A DNA stretch of 64,000 bases, from assembly GCA_024637155.1 (NCBI GenBank), contig JAGXFR010000059.1:1-64000 (forward strand), given 5' to 3'. The stretch is from Burkholderiaceae bacterium. Its GTDB lineage: Bacteria; Pseudomonadota; Gammaproteobacteria; Burkholderiales; Burkholderiaceae_E. Of this stretch, positions 41,849 to 50,453 are shown one piece after another (position 1 is the first letter of the stretch; each line of letters starts with the position of its first letter). The position numbers and the translations under genes are program-made. A model generated the notes under the pieces. It did no database searches. It was given only the letters and a program-made list of their open reading frames with translations, and was not told where the DNA came from.

Positions 41849-42892
41849 ATGAGCCGATCCGTCACCTCCACCGACGTGGCCCGCCTGGCGGGTGTTTCGC
41901 AATCCGCGGTCAGCCGCGCCTTCACGCCGACCGCGCCGGTATCCGCAGAGATGCGGCGCAAGGTGTTCGAAGCGGCACGCAAGCTCGGTTATCGGCCCAA
42001 CGCGATCGCACGCACGCTGATTACGCGGCGCTCGCGCATCATCGGCGTGGTGATCTCGTCTCTCGAGAACCAGTTCTACCCGGTCGTGCTGGAGGGCCTC
42101 TCGAAACAGTTGCGCCGGCACGGCTATCACCTGCTGCTCTTTTGCGCCGAAACGCAGGAGACCGATGAACTGCTGGCGGAAATCCTGCAATACCAGGTGG
42201 ACGGCATCGTGATGGCCTCGAGCACCATGTCGTCGGGCGTGGCCCGCAGTTGCGCCGAGGCCGGGATTCCGGTGGTGCTCTTCAACCGCACCGCGCATCC
42301 GGGTCCATCGAGCAGCGTGACCGCCGACAACGCCGGCGGCGGCCGGGAGGTCGCTCATCTGCTGTGCGCCGCGGGGCACCAGCGAATTGCCTTCATTGCC
42401 GGACTGGAAGACACCTCGACCAGTCGCGAACGCGAGCAGGGATTTCTGGCAGGGCTGGCGGAACATGGGCGCAGCTGCTTCGGTCGCGCCGTCGGCAACT
42501 ACGATCATGACGAAGCGGCGCGTGCCGCGCTCGCGCTGTTTTCCCGCACGCCGCGGCCGGACGCGATCTTCGTCGCAAACGATCACATGGCCATCGCCGT
42601 GATGGACACGTTGCGCCTGCAACTCGGTCTGCGTGTGCCCGCCAATGTTTCCGTGGTGGGCTTCGACGATGTGCCGCAGGCGGCATGGGCCTCGTATCAG
42701 CTCACCACGGTGCGCCAACCGACCGAGCGCATGATCGACGTCACGGTGGAACTGCTGATCCGGCAGATCGACAGCGAACAGGCGCCGCGCGAAGACATCG
42801 TGCTGCCGGCTGAGCTGGTGTTGCGCAGTACGGCGCGGTTGCCGCCGTCTCCCCTAATTGGGCAGCGCGACACCGGAGGGATGCGCGGGTGA
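41849..42892 (+). CDS. LacI-family transcriptional regulator
   Basis: The 347-residue repressor has the N-terminal HTH (TSTDVARLAGVSQSAVSRAFTP, then VFEAARKLGYRPNAIARTL hinge) and a periplasmic-binding-protein ligand domain (IIGVVISSLENQFYPVVLEGLS through SVVGFDDVPQAAWASYQLTTVRQP). It lies last in the operon of an HpsN-like dehydrogenase and an SDR, and probably binds the two palindromes at 39584 and 39629. A TTG at 41834 would add five residues and would overlap the SDR stop. Effector is unknown, probably the operon's substrate. Confidence 0.92.
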   Translation: MSRSVTSTDVARLAGVSQSAVSRAFTPTAPVSAEMRRKVFEAARKLGYRPNAIARTLITRRSRIIGVVISSLENQFYPVVLEGLSKQLRRHGYHLLLFCAETQETDELLAEILQYQVDGIVMASSTMSSGVARSCAEAGIPVVLFNRTAHPGPSSSVTADNAGGGREVAHLLCAAGHQRIAFIAGLEDTSTSREREQGFLAGLAEHGRSCFGRAVGNYDHDEAARAALALFSRTPRPDAIFVANDHMAIAVMDTLRLQLGLRVPANVSVVGFDDVPQAAWASYQLTTVRQPTERMIDVTVELLIRQIDSEQAPREDIVLPAELVLRSTARLPPSPLIGQRDTGGMRG

Positions 42893-43104
42893 CTGCCGGC
42901 CACCCAAATGTGACAAAACTCCCCCTCTGGCCCCGGGAGACTTGTACCATGACGTACGGCGCATCGTCCTTTGCGCCATCCGCCGTGCGTTCGTAGTATC
43001 GGACGAGAGACGAATCGTGCGACGCAACGAGACGGTGTCTTGCTTGCCGCGACAGCCGCGGGGTGCACAGGCGTGTGACCGGTCTGAATACCTGGAGTGA
43101 CTTC

Positions 43105-45159
43105 ATGAAAACCAGAACGGCAATCTTGGCAGTGGTGTTGTCAGCGGTCTTGGCGGGATGCGGAAGCAGCGATTCCACCGGCTGCATACCCGGAACACCC
43201 ACGGCACTTTTCCCGGACCGCTGTACCACGAGTACCGGCACTGGCTCGGGAGGCACTGCGGTAGGTACCGCGACGCTCGCACTCGCATTGACGAATTCCT
43301 CCGGCGCGGCGACCACACAGGTGTCTCCGGACCAGGCCGGTGTGCTCAAGGCAACCGTAAAAGACGGAAGCGGTGCCGCGGTGGCGAATGCCGCGGTCAC
43401 GTTCACCACGACCGACAATACGGGCGCCTTCGTGCCCTCGTCGGGTACCGCATTGACCGATGCCAGCGGCGTGGCGCAGGTGGGCCTGCCGGCGGGTACG
43501 CAGGCCGGCGCGTTCACCGTGACGGCGAATACCGCGGTGAGCGGCACGGCGGCGAAGGGGACGACCAGTTACTCGGTCGTGTTTCCGACGCTCACGCTGA
43601 GCGCGCTCAGCATCAATCCGGCAACGCTCTCGTCCGGCGGCAACGCCAGCGTCGCCGTCACCGTGTCGAGCGGATCGTCGCCCTATGCGCCCCCGCTCCC
43701 GGTGTCCTTCAGCTCACCCTGCGTCACTGCAGGAAAGGCCACGATCGGCTCACCGGTGCTGACGCAAAGCGGCATCGCGACGGCGAGCTACGTCGACAAG
43801 GGCTGCGGCGTCGCCGACGTCATCACGGCGTCGGTCACCTTGGGCGGCGCAACGGTGACCCGGACTGGAACGATCACCGTGTTGCCGGCGAGCGCCGGAT
43901 CGCTCAAGTTTGTCTCTGCAAATACCACCAACATCGCCCTCAAGGGCACCGGCGGTGTCGGTCGGCAGGAATTCTCGACGCTCACCTTCGCGGTGTATGA
44001 CACCACCGGGAATGTAGTCGCGGGCAGGTTGGTCAACTTCGTGTTTGCCGACACCAACAGCGCGACAACCGTGGGCGGCCTCACGCTGAACCCGACCTCG
44101 GCCACTTCCGCGGCCGATGGCACCGTGACGACACTCGTTACCGCGGGGACCATACCCACCTCGGTGCGGGTGGTCGCTTCGACCGGCGGTGTAAGCACCC
44201 TTTCGAACGTTCTCGTCATTTCCACTGGCGTGCCGGACCAGAAGCACTTCTCTCTCTCGACGGAAGTTGGGAACTGCGAGGGAGGGAATTTCGATCAGGA
44301 GTGCAGCACCGTGACTGTGACGCTGGGTGATCATTTCGGGAACCCCGCGCCGGATGGCACAGCGGTGAACTTCACCACAAGCGGCGGCGTCATCGAAGCC
44401 TCGTGCTACACGGGCGATATACCGGTACCCACGACGCCGCTTGGCCAGACAACCAATTCCAAAGTCGGTCCCGGGTCGGGAACCTGCAGCGTTGTTCTAC
44501 GCTCAGGAAACCCGCGCCCGCCGACCGGTCGCGTGACGATACTCGCCTATGCGCTTGGCGAGGAGGACTTCTTTGATAGCAACGGGAACAACGTGTACGA
44601 CTCCGGTGAGCCCTTCGACAACAAGAGCAAAGACATCTTCCGCGACGATAACGAGGACGGAATCTGGAACCCGGGCGAACCCTGCATCGGCCCCAACACC
44701 AATGGCATCTGCAGTTCGGTGGAAAGCCCGCCTATATACAACGGGGTCCTGAATCTGTCGCAAGCGCCTCATGGTCCGCCGACCTTGTACGTATCGAGGC
44801 AACTGATTCAGATTTTCTCAGGCAGTTCCGCGGCGATTTCCTTCAATCCGCCGGCACTCGTCTGCGCGCCGGGTGGGACCACCGACGTGCAGTTCACGGT
44901 TACGGACCAAAACGGAAGAATCATGCCCGCTGGCACCAAGATCGAGCTGAGTGTGGTGGTCGGCACCGCTGGCGATGCCACTGTGACACCCGCCCTCTTC
45001 ACCGTGCCAAACGTCGTTCTGGCAGTTGGTCAGCCACTGCTCATCCCAACCTATACCGCAACCGTGGGATGCGGCGCGGCAGGAGGGAGTGGGCGGTTGT
45101 TTGTCAAGGTGATTACGCCAAACGCCATCGAAACGCCAACGAGCATCCCGATCAACTGA
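43105..45159 (+). CDS. Ig-like repeat lipoprotein
   Basis: The 684-residue protein has a lipoprotein signal (LAVVLSAVLAGCGSS) and at least four invasin/Big_1-type beta-sandwich repeats, the first with LALALTNSSGAATTQVSPDQ and TLKATVKDGSGAAVANAAVTF. Near residues 490-540 is an Asp-rich DSNGNNVYDSGEPFDNKS and DDNEDGIWNPGEP pair, resembling Ca2+-binding EF-like loops. Eleven or so Cys include SSPCVTAGK and VGNCEGGNFDQECS. It is probably a surface-exposed adhesin or scaffold. Shine-Dalgarno GGAG. A strong hairpin follows the stop. Confidence 0.85.
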   Translation: MKTRTAILAVVLSAVLAGCGSSDSTGCIPGTPTALFPDRCTTSTGTGSGGTAVGTATLALALTNSSGAATTQVSPDQAGVLKATVKDGSGAAVANAAVTFTTTDNTGAFVPSSGTALTDASGVAQVGLPAGTQAGAFTVTANTAVSGTAAKGTTSYSVVFPTLTLSALSINPATLSSGGNASVAVTVSSGSSPYAPPLPVSFSSPCVTAGKATIGSPVLTQSGIATASYVDKGCGVADVITASVTLGGATVTRTGTITVLPASAGSLKFVSANTTNIALKGTGGVGRQEFSTLTFAVYDTTGNVVAGRLVNFVFADTNSATTVGGLTLNPTSATSAADGTVTTLVTAGTIPTSVRVVASTGGVSTLSNVLVISTGVPDQKHFSLSTEVGNCEGGNFDQECSTVTVTLGDHFGNPAPDGTAVNFTTSGGVIEASCYTGDIPVPTTPLGQTTNSKVGPGSGTCSVVLRSGNPRPPTGRVTILAYALGEEDFFDSNGNNVYDSGEPFDNKSKDIFRDDNEDGIWNPGEPCIGPNTNGICSSVESPPIYNGVLNLSQAPHGPPTLYVSRQLIQIFSGSSAAISFNPPALVCAPGGTTDVQFTVTDQNGRIMPAGTKIELSVVVGTAGDATVTPALFTVPNVVLAVGQPLLIPTYTATVGCGAAGGSGRLFVKVITPNAIETPTSIPIN

Positions 45160-45195
45160 CGACGCTCAACGTGCCCGTTCAAACGGGCTGAAACC

Positions 45196-45226
45196 ACACA
45201 CCCGGCTGCCCTCGAGCCGGGTGTGT
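45196..45226 (+). terminator. Strong terminator-like hairpin after the Ig-like lipoprotein
   Basis: ACACACCCGGCT (45196-45207) pairs perfectly with AGCCGGGTGTGT (45215-45226), 12 bp with a 7-nt loop. There is no T tract, so it may serve either direction between the convergent lipoprotein and pirin genes. Confidence 0.65.
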
Positions 45227-45251
45227 CACATCCGTCGGTGCGAAACCCCGC

Positions 45252-46127
45252 TCAAGCCAACCGCCCATCCCGGAAATCGTTGAGCGCCTGGTAGATTTCT
45301 TCCTTGGTGTTCATCACGAACGGACCGTATTGCGCGATCGGTTCGTTGAGCGGCCGGCCGGCGATCAGCAGCGCCTTCGCGTCACCGCTGGCCTCGATCA
45401 CGACGCCGTCGGCCTCACGATCGTTCGCGAGAATCGCCATGCGCTGTGACGGCACTGCGTCTCCGGCGATGCGGACTTCGCCGCGATACACGTAGACGAA
45501 CGCGTTGTGCCCGACGGGCAGGGGCTGCGCAAAGCGCGCCCTAGCCGGCAGATGCAGATCCAGGTACAGCGCCGCGGTGGCCTCGCGCGTCACCGCGCCG
45601 CGCACGCCGTGGCTCTCGCCGGCAATCACGGTCACGGCGACGCCCGCGTCGGTGACCAGGCGCGGCAGATCGGCCGCGGTGAAATCCCGATACCAGGGCG
45701 CGTTCATCTTTTCGTGACTGGGCAGGTTCAGCCAGAGCTGGAAGCCTTCCATCACGCCCTCTTCCTGCTGCGGGATCTCGGAATGGATCACGCCGCGACC
45801 CGCCGTCATCCACTGCACGCCGCCGTTTTCGAGCAGTCCCTCATTGCCGGCACTGTCGCGATGCTGCATGCGACCGGCGATCATGTAGGTGACAGTCTCG
45901 AAACCGCGGTGGGGATGATCGGGGAAACCCGCGATGTAGTCGTGCGGATCGTCGCTGCCGAAGGCGTCGAGCATCAGGAAGGGATCGAGCCGCTGCTGCA
46001 ACGAGTGCGTCAGCACGCGCGTCAGCTTCACGCCGGCGCCGTCCGTGGTCGCCATGCCGACCACGAGTCGCTCGACGGCACGCGCTCGCGTGACCGGCGT
46101 TGTTTGGGATGGTGTCGTCGTGTTCAT
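45252..46127 (-). CDS. Pirin-family protein
   Basis: The 291-residue bicupin starts MNTTTPSQTT after AAGGAGACGGC. Pirin metal ligands are in FPDHPHRGFETVTYMIAG and GEGVIHSE-like GRGVIHSEIPQ; the C-terminal cupin has RMAILANDREADGVVIEASGDAKALLIAGRPLNEPIAQYGPFVMNT. Bacterial pirins often act as quercetinase or redox regulators. It lies 34 nt after the azoreductase gene on the same strand. Confidence 0.92.
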   Translation of the reverse strand: MNTTTPSQTTPVTRARAVERLVVGMATTDGAGVKLTRVLTHSLQQRLDPFLMLDAFGSDDPHDYIAGFPDHPHRGFETVTYMIAGRMQHRDSAGNEGLLENGGVQWMTAGRGVIHSEIPQQEEGVMEGFQLWLNLPSHEKMNAPWYRDFTAADLPRLVTDAGVAVTVIAGESHGVRGAVTREATAALYLDLHLPARARFAQPLPVGHNAFVYVYRGEVRIAGDAVPSQRMAILANDREADGVVIEASGDAKALLIAGRPLNEPIAQYGPFVMNTKEEIYQALNDFRDGRLA

Positions 46128-46161
46128 GCCGTCTCCTTGTTCAAGACTCGCAACCGTGATC

Positions 46162-46758
46162 TCAGGCGAAGGCCACCTCAAGATCCGCATCGGCTTGCGC
46201 GTATCCCTGCTGCGCGGCTTCCGGTCCCATGTTCAGGCCTTCCGCATAGATGAAATGCACATCGGTCATGCCGAGAAAAGCGAGCACGGTCTTCAGGTAC
46301 GGAACCTGGCTGTCGGATTCCATGTCGCGATGCCGCCCGCCCCGCGCCAGCGCAACGTACACCGTCTTGCCCAGGACCAGGCCCTGCGGCCCCTTTTCGA
46401 TATAGCGGAAGGTTACTCCGGCGCGTGCGATCGCGTCGATCCAGTTCTTCAGCTGCGCGGGCACCCCGAAGTTGTACATCGGAACGCCGAGCACGAGCAC
46501 GTCGGCCGCCTGGAGTTCGGCGATCAGCTCGTCGTCGAGCGCAACGCGGGCCGCCTGCTCCGGACTGCGCGCAGCGGCGGGGCTGGTGAGCGCGGTGAGC
46601 CCGCCCTCGTCCAGCGCCGGATGCGGACTGGCGGCCAGATCGCGGGTAATCAACTCTGCCTCGGGGTTTTCCGCGCGCAGCCGCTCGATGATCGTGTTGG
46701 CGACACGCGTCGAGTTTCCGTCGCGCCGGGCGCTGGCATTCACTTGCAGGACTTTCAT
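46162..46758 (-). CDS. FMN-dependent NADH-azoreductase
   Basis: The 198-residue flavodoxin-fold protein begins [20 protein letters not shown], the AzoR signature, with [29 protein letters not shown] and [30 protein letters not shown]. It reduces quinones and azo bonds with NADH through FMN. It is divergent from a LysR regulator across a 93-nt gap holding an AT-rich palindrome, so that LysR probably controls it; the pirin gene downstream is likely in the same operon. Confidence 0.93.
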   Translation of the reverse strand: MKVLQVNASARRDGNSTRVANTIIERLRAENPEAELITRDLAASPHPALDEGGLTALTSPAAARSPEQAARVALDDELIAELQAADVLVLGVPMYNFGVPAQLKNWIDAIARAGVTFRYIEKGPQGLVLGKTVYVALARGGRHRDMESDSQVPYLKTVLAFLGMTDVHFIYAEGLNMGPEAAQQGYAQADADLEVAFA

Positions 46759-46832
46759 GTTTTGCTCCGTAGCGGAGTGATGGGTTATGCCTACTTTAAT
46801 TGTTGCAGGATGCTCGGAGAAGACCATAAATC

Positions 46833-46846
46833 GGATAATATTGTCC
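46833..46846. promoter_or_regulatory. Imperfect palindrome in the azoR-lysR gap
   Basis: GGATAATATTGTCC is palindromic except for two positions, and is the only AT-rich dyad in the divergent gap. It ends 5 bp before the lysR start, where LysR proteins often autoregulate. Confidence 0.4.
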
Positions 46847-46851
46847 CGCTC

Positions 46852-47778
46852 ATGGAACAATTGGATCCGAATGACCTGCTGATCTTCGCGCGTGTCGCCG
46901 AAGCGGGCAGCTTCACCCGCGGGGCGCAGCGCATCGGCTTGCCGCGTTCCACGGTGTCACGCCGCATCGCGCGACTCGAGGAGCGTCTGGGTGAGCGCCT
47001 GCTGCTGCGCACCACCCGACGCGTGACGATCACCGAGTTCGGTCATCAGCTTCTGGAACACGCGCGCCAGGTGGCGGCCGAAGTCGACGCCGCGACGGCG
47101 CTGGGTGAATATCGTCAGGCGCAACCGAGCGGCCGACTCCGGGTATCGATCCCCAGCGACTTCGCCAACCTGCTGCTGGGCGACATGCTGGCGGCCTTCG
47201 TCGCCCTGCACCCGGCCATTTCGCTGGAGCTCGACCTGTCGCCCCGGCGCGTCGATCTGCTTGGCGAGAATTTCGATGTCGCGGTGCGCATGGGCCCCCT
47301 GCCCGACGACGCGCTGCTGGCGGCGCGACGCGTCGCGGTAATTCCCGGCAGCCTCTACGCCGCTCCGTCGTACCTGGCCGAGCGCGGCGATCCCGAATCA
47401 CCGGACGATCTGGCCGAACACGATGCGCTGCGTCTGCTGCAGGCCAGTGGCGAGCCCGCCGGCTGGACGCTCGTGCGCGGTGAGCGGAGCTGGGAAGGGG
47501 TGTCGCCGGGCCGCGCAGCGGCCAATTCCCCGGAACTGCTGATGCGGCTCGCCTGCGCCGGCGCGGGGATCGCCGCGCTGCCCGACACCTTCGCCGCACC
47601 GGCCGTGCGCCGCGGAGAACTGCGCCGCGTGCTGCCCGACTGGTGTCTCCCCGCGTCGGCCGCCTATGCCGTATTCCCGGGGCGGCGTCTGATGCCGGCG
47701 AAGACGCGCGCCTTCATCGACATGCTTTCCGCCGCGCTGGACACGCCCGCGCAGCGCAAGCCCGCGAGCACCGACTGA
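46852..47778 (+). CDS. LysR-family transcriptional regulator
   Basis: The 308-residue protein has an N-terminal winged HTH ([49 protein letters not shown]) and a LysR substrate-binding domain (about 90-300) with an [20 protein letters not shown] start. It is divergent from azoR and likely regulates it and itself. The C-terminal tail is short. The codons after its stop read into a DUF1345 remnant in another frame. Confidence 0.92.
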   Translation: MEQLDPNDLLIFARVAEAGSFTRGAQRIGLPRSTVSRRIARLEERLGERLLLRTTRRVTITEFGHQLLEHARQVAAEVDAATALGEYRQAQPSGRLRVSIPSDFANLLLGDMLAAFVALHPAISLELDLSPRRVDLLGENFDVAVRMGPLPDDALLAARRVAVIPGSLYAAPSYLAERGDPESPDDLAEHDALRLLQASGEPAGWTLVRGERSWEGVSPGRAAANSPELLMRLACAGAGIAALPDTFAAPAVRRGELRRVLPDWCLPASAAYAVFPGRRLMPAKTRAFIDMLSAALDTPAQRKPASTD

Positions 47779-48035
47779 GCACACCCCATGAATCGTCTGA
47801 TCTCACCATTGCGCTCCCGCGCGTCCTCCTTGCGCTGGCCACGGTGGTCGGCTCTTGGCTGCTTGTGCCCGTCATCTTCACACAGACCTATGCCACCGAA
47901 TACTTCGCCACGAAGCCGCACGGCGGCTTGCGTTTTCCCGAGGGCAGCGTCGATTTCAATCCGCACTATGGCGATTTCCTGTACTTTTCGTTCGCCATCG
48001 CGGTCGCTTTCAACATCGCGGCCAGCATGTTTTGA
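47779..48035 (+). pseudogene. DUF1345 membrane protein fragment
   Basis: A frame overlapping the end of lysR reads LLALATVVGSWLLVPVIFTQTYATEYF, then LRFPEGSVDFNPHYGDFLYFSFAIAVAF and stops at ASMF. This matches the middle of DUF1345 inner-membrane proteins (usually over 200 residues); the first two helices and the last two are gone, and no start codon with a ribosome site is visible. It fills the otherwise empty 326-nt gap before the MFS gene. Confidence 0.65.
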
Positions 48036-48104
48036 CACCGATATGCCCCGGTCGGACCCGACTGAACGCGACGAACCCGGTTACGACCTGACACGCAACT
48101 GCTC

Positions 48105-49580
48105 ATGAACCGCCCTGCCACGATCAGCGAAATGCAGGCTCGCTACGGCCCGCGTTACCGCTGGCTGCTGCTCCTGTCGGTCATGGTCGGAACGATGGCG
48201 ACGATCATGTCCTCGACCATCGTCAATGTGGCGATTCCCGACATGAGCCAGCATTTCACGCTGGGCCAGGACCGGGCCCAGTGGGTCACCTCCGGTTTCA
48301 TGGTGGCCATGGCGGCGTCGATGCTGACCACGCCATGGCTGCTCATGCGCTACGGTTACCGGCGCACCTATGTGGGGAGCATGGTCCTGTTGCTGGTGGG
48401 CGGCATCTCCGGTGGTTTCTCGAACACCTACGCTCTGCTGCTCGCCGCGCGCGTGGCCGAAGGGCTGGCCGCGGGCATCGTGCAACCGATTCCCGCCATC
48501 ATCATCATGCGGGCCTTTGAACCGCACGAGCAGGGCAGCGCCAGTGGCCTGTTCGGCATGGGTGTCGTCCTTGCTCCTGCCATCGGGCCGAGCATCGGTG
48601 GCGTCATGGTCGACTGGTTCGGCTGGCGGTCGATCTTTTTCATGGTTGTGCCGTTCTGTCTGAGTTCGCTGTGGCTGGCCTACCGCTATGTTCCGGTCAC
48701 CGCACCGGGCGGTGTGGCCGCGAATCGGCGCGGTGCGACCCTGGACTGGCGCGGTCTGCTGCTCGTTGGCACCGGATCCTTGTGCCTGCTCAACGGCATG
48801 GTTGCACTGCAGGGCGACGCCCCAAGCCACGCCGTGCCTCTGCTGAGCGCCGCCGCCGTTGCCGTGGTGGTTTTCGTCCACTGGCAGCGCCGCATGGCCG
48901 GTGCCGGCCGGCAGCCGCTGATGAATCCGGAACTCTTCGGCTATCGGCAGTTCGCCATGGGCACCGTGGTTTCGTTCATCTACGGCACGGCACTGTTCGG
49001 TTCGACCTACCTGCTGCCGGTCTACATGCAGTTGGGCCTGGGTTTGTCCGCATCGTATGTCGGCAGCATCCTGTTCCCTGCGGGCCTGGTGCTGGCCGTC
49101 ACAATCGCCCTGGTGGGACGGCTGGCAAACCGCCAACCGACCCACCGGCTGGTCAGCATCGGTCTGGCGCTGCTCACCTTGTCGTTTCTCCTGATGCGCA
49201 CGGTGGACCTGAGCAGCACGGTCTGGCTGCTGGTGGCCTGGGCCATCCTGGGGCGCATCGGCCTGGGCTTCATCTTGCCCTCGCTGAACATCGGTTCGCT
49301 GCGCACCCTAAACAAGGACCTCCTTTCACAGGGATCGAGCACGATCAATTTCATCCGCATGCTCGGTGGCGCGATCGGCGTGAGCCTCTGCGGAATCGTT
49401 CTGGAATGGCGCTTGGCCGCGCATGGCGACTCGTTGACGTCGGCCGCCAGCAGCCCGGCCCGACTGGCCGCATTCAACGAGTCCTTCATGATGCTGGCCG
49501 GCTTGTGTGCGCTGGCGCTGGTTGCCGCATGGCAGCTTCGCGAAGTCCCGGCAGCAGCGCGCATCGATCCGAAGAGCTGA
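48105..49580 (+). CDS. DHA2-family MFS multidrug exporter
   Basis: The 491-residue protein has fourteen membrane helices of the EmrB/QacA-type DHA2 group. Motif D1 VNVAIPDMSQHFTLGQDRAQWVTSGFMVAM and motif C-like GMGVVLAPAIGPSIGGVMVDWFGWRSIFF are clear. A C-terminal helix pair includes LSQGSSTINFIRMLGGAIGVSL. No membrane fusion protein (EmrA) gene is adjacent. Substrates are likely toxic organic compounds, unspecified. Confidence 0.9.
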   Translation: MNRPATISEMQARYGPRYRWLLLLSVMVGTMATIMSSTIVNVAIPDMSQHFTLGQDRAQWVTSGFMVAMAASMLTTPWLLMRYGYRRTYVGSMVLLLVGGISGGFSNTYALLLAARVAEGLAAGIVQPIPAIIIMRAFEPHEQGSASGLFGMGVVLAPAIGPSIGGVMVDWFGWRSIFFMVVPFCLSSLWLAYRYVPVTAPGGVAANRRGATLDWRGLLLVGTGSLCLLNGMVALQGDAPSHAVPLLSAAAVAVVVFVHWQRRMAGAGRQPLMNPELFGYRQFAMGTVVSFIYGTALFGSTYLLPVYMQLGLGLSASYVGSILFPAGLVLAVTIALVGRLANRQPTHRLVSIGLALLTLSFLLMRTVDLSSTVWLLVAWAILGRIGLGFILPSLNIGSLRTLNKDLLSQGSSTINFIRMLGGAIGVSLCGIVLEWRLAAHGDSLTSAASSPARLAAFNESFMMLAGLCALALVAAWQLREVPAAARIDPKS

Positions 49581-49770
49581 GCGCAGCGCCGCTCATCGCT
49601 GCCCGTCGCCGCCCATCGGCGCCTTGCGTCCGCGGACCACCCGTTTGCGCGACACTGGGACCATCCGGTTCGCAAACGCGAAACCGGAAATCCAGACGCG
49701 TCGAAATCACACAGTGGCGATCGTGATCTCGACTGAAATTTCGCGTCCTTGCGCCGTCGGGAGGGGATCC

Positions 49771-49835
49771 ATGAAGGCCGGGAGAATCAAGCCGGAATCG
49801 TGGTCGATGCGATCCAGGATCTGGGGCGAGTGTAA
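49771..49835 (+). pseudogene. Internally deleted third copy of the CigR-like gene
   Basis: ATG 49771, preceded by GGGAGGGG, reads KAGRIK, similar to the starts of the two CigR-like genes. In a second frame the DNA then reads AGIVVDAIQDLGRV*, ending at TAA 49833-49835; the paralogues end GMVVDGIQDLGRR* and GMVIDGLQDLGRR*. The whole middle (about 140 codons) is missing and the two ends are out of frame. This occupies the gap between the MFS gene and the GFA gene. Confidence 0.7.
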
Positions 49836-49840
49836 GCGGG

Positions 49841-49867
49841 GGCCCGGCGGCTTGCGCGCGCCGGGCC
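49841..49867 (+). terminator. GC-rich hairpin after the CigR remnant
   Basis: GGCCCGGCG (49841-49849) pairs with CGCCGGGCC (49859-49867), 9 bp perfect with a 9-nt loop, between the remnant and the convergent GFA gene stop. There is no T tract. Confidence 0.5.
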
Positions 49868-49872
49868 GAGTG

Positions 49873-50301
49873 CTAGGACTTCACCGGCGCTGGCCGATTT
49901 TCCGGATGACAGTCGGTGCCCGGATCGATATGCATCCAGGGACGGGCGCTGTTGGTCCAGATGTTCATGACCGTTTTCATGTCGTTCGAGTCATCGAGCG
50001 TGCCGACCCTCAGGACCATCACCTCGGGCATTTTCGCGCGCTGGCTGTAGATGGGCGAGCCACAATCGCCGCAGAAATAGCGGTTGAGAATGTTTCCGCT
50101 CGCCGCGGTGTCGGCGAACACCTTGGGCGCTCCGCTGGTGAAGGTCACCGCGCTCGTCGGGACGACGGCGTTGTGCATGGCCCCGCTCCCGGAGGCTTTC
50201 TGGCAGTGGGTGCAGTGACAGACTATGATGTTCTGCAGCGGCTGACTGACGGTGTAGCGGATCTTTCCGCACAGACAACCGCCTGTAATCTGGTTGGGCA
50301 T
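49873..50301 (-). CDS. GFA-family (glutathione-dependent formaldehyde-activating-like) protein
   Basis: The 142-residue protein has the Zn-ligand pattern of the GFA fold: CLCGKIRY, CHCTHCQKASG and YFCGDCGSPIY. Family members are often annotated as glutathione-dependent formaldehyde-activating enzymes, but many have no proven activity. Start ATG 50301 (PNQITGGCLCG). It is divergent from the second crystallin gene. No signal peptide. Confidence 0.9.
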   Translation of the reverse strand: MPNQITGGCLCGKIRYTVSQPLQNIIVCHCTHCQKASGSGAMHNAVVPTSAVTFTSGAPKVFADTAASGNILNRYFCGDCGSPIYSQRAKMPEVMVLRVGTLDDSNDMKTVMNIWTNSARPWMHIDPGTDCHPENRPAPVKS

Positions 50302-50453
50302 GTGTCGTCCTCGATCGTTGGTTGGGCCAGGTCGATGATACCGCTCGGGCACGCGACACGGCACGTGCAGCACGCTTTCCATTCTTCCCTTATCCTGAAA
50401 ACGCCGTGCTCCAGGACGAGCGGCGGCAACACAATCTTCTGCACGAGGTATCG

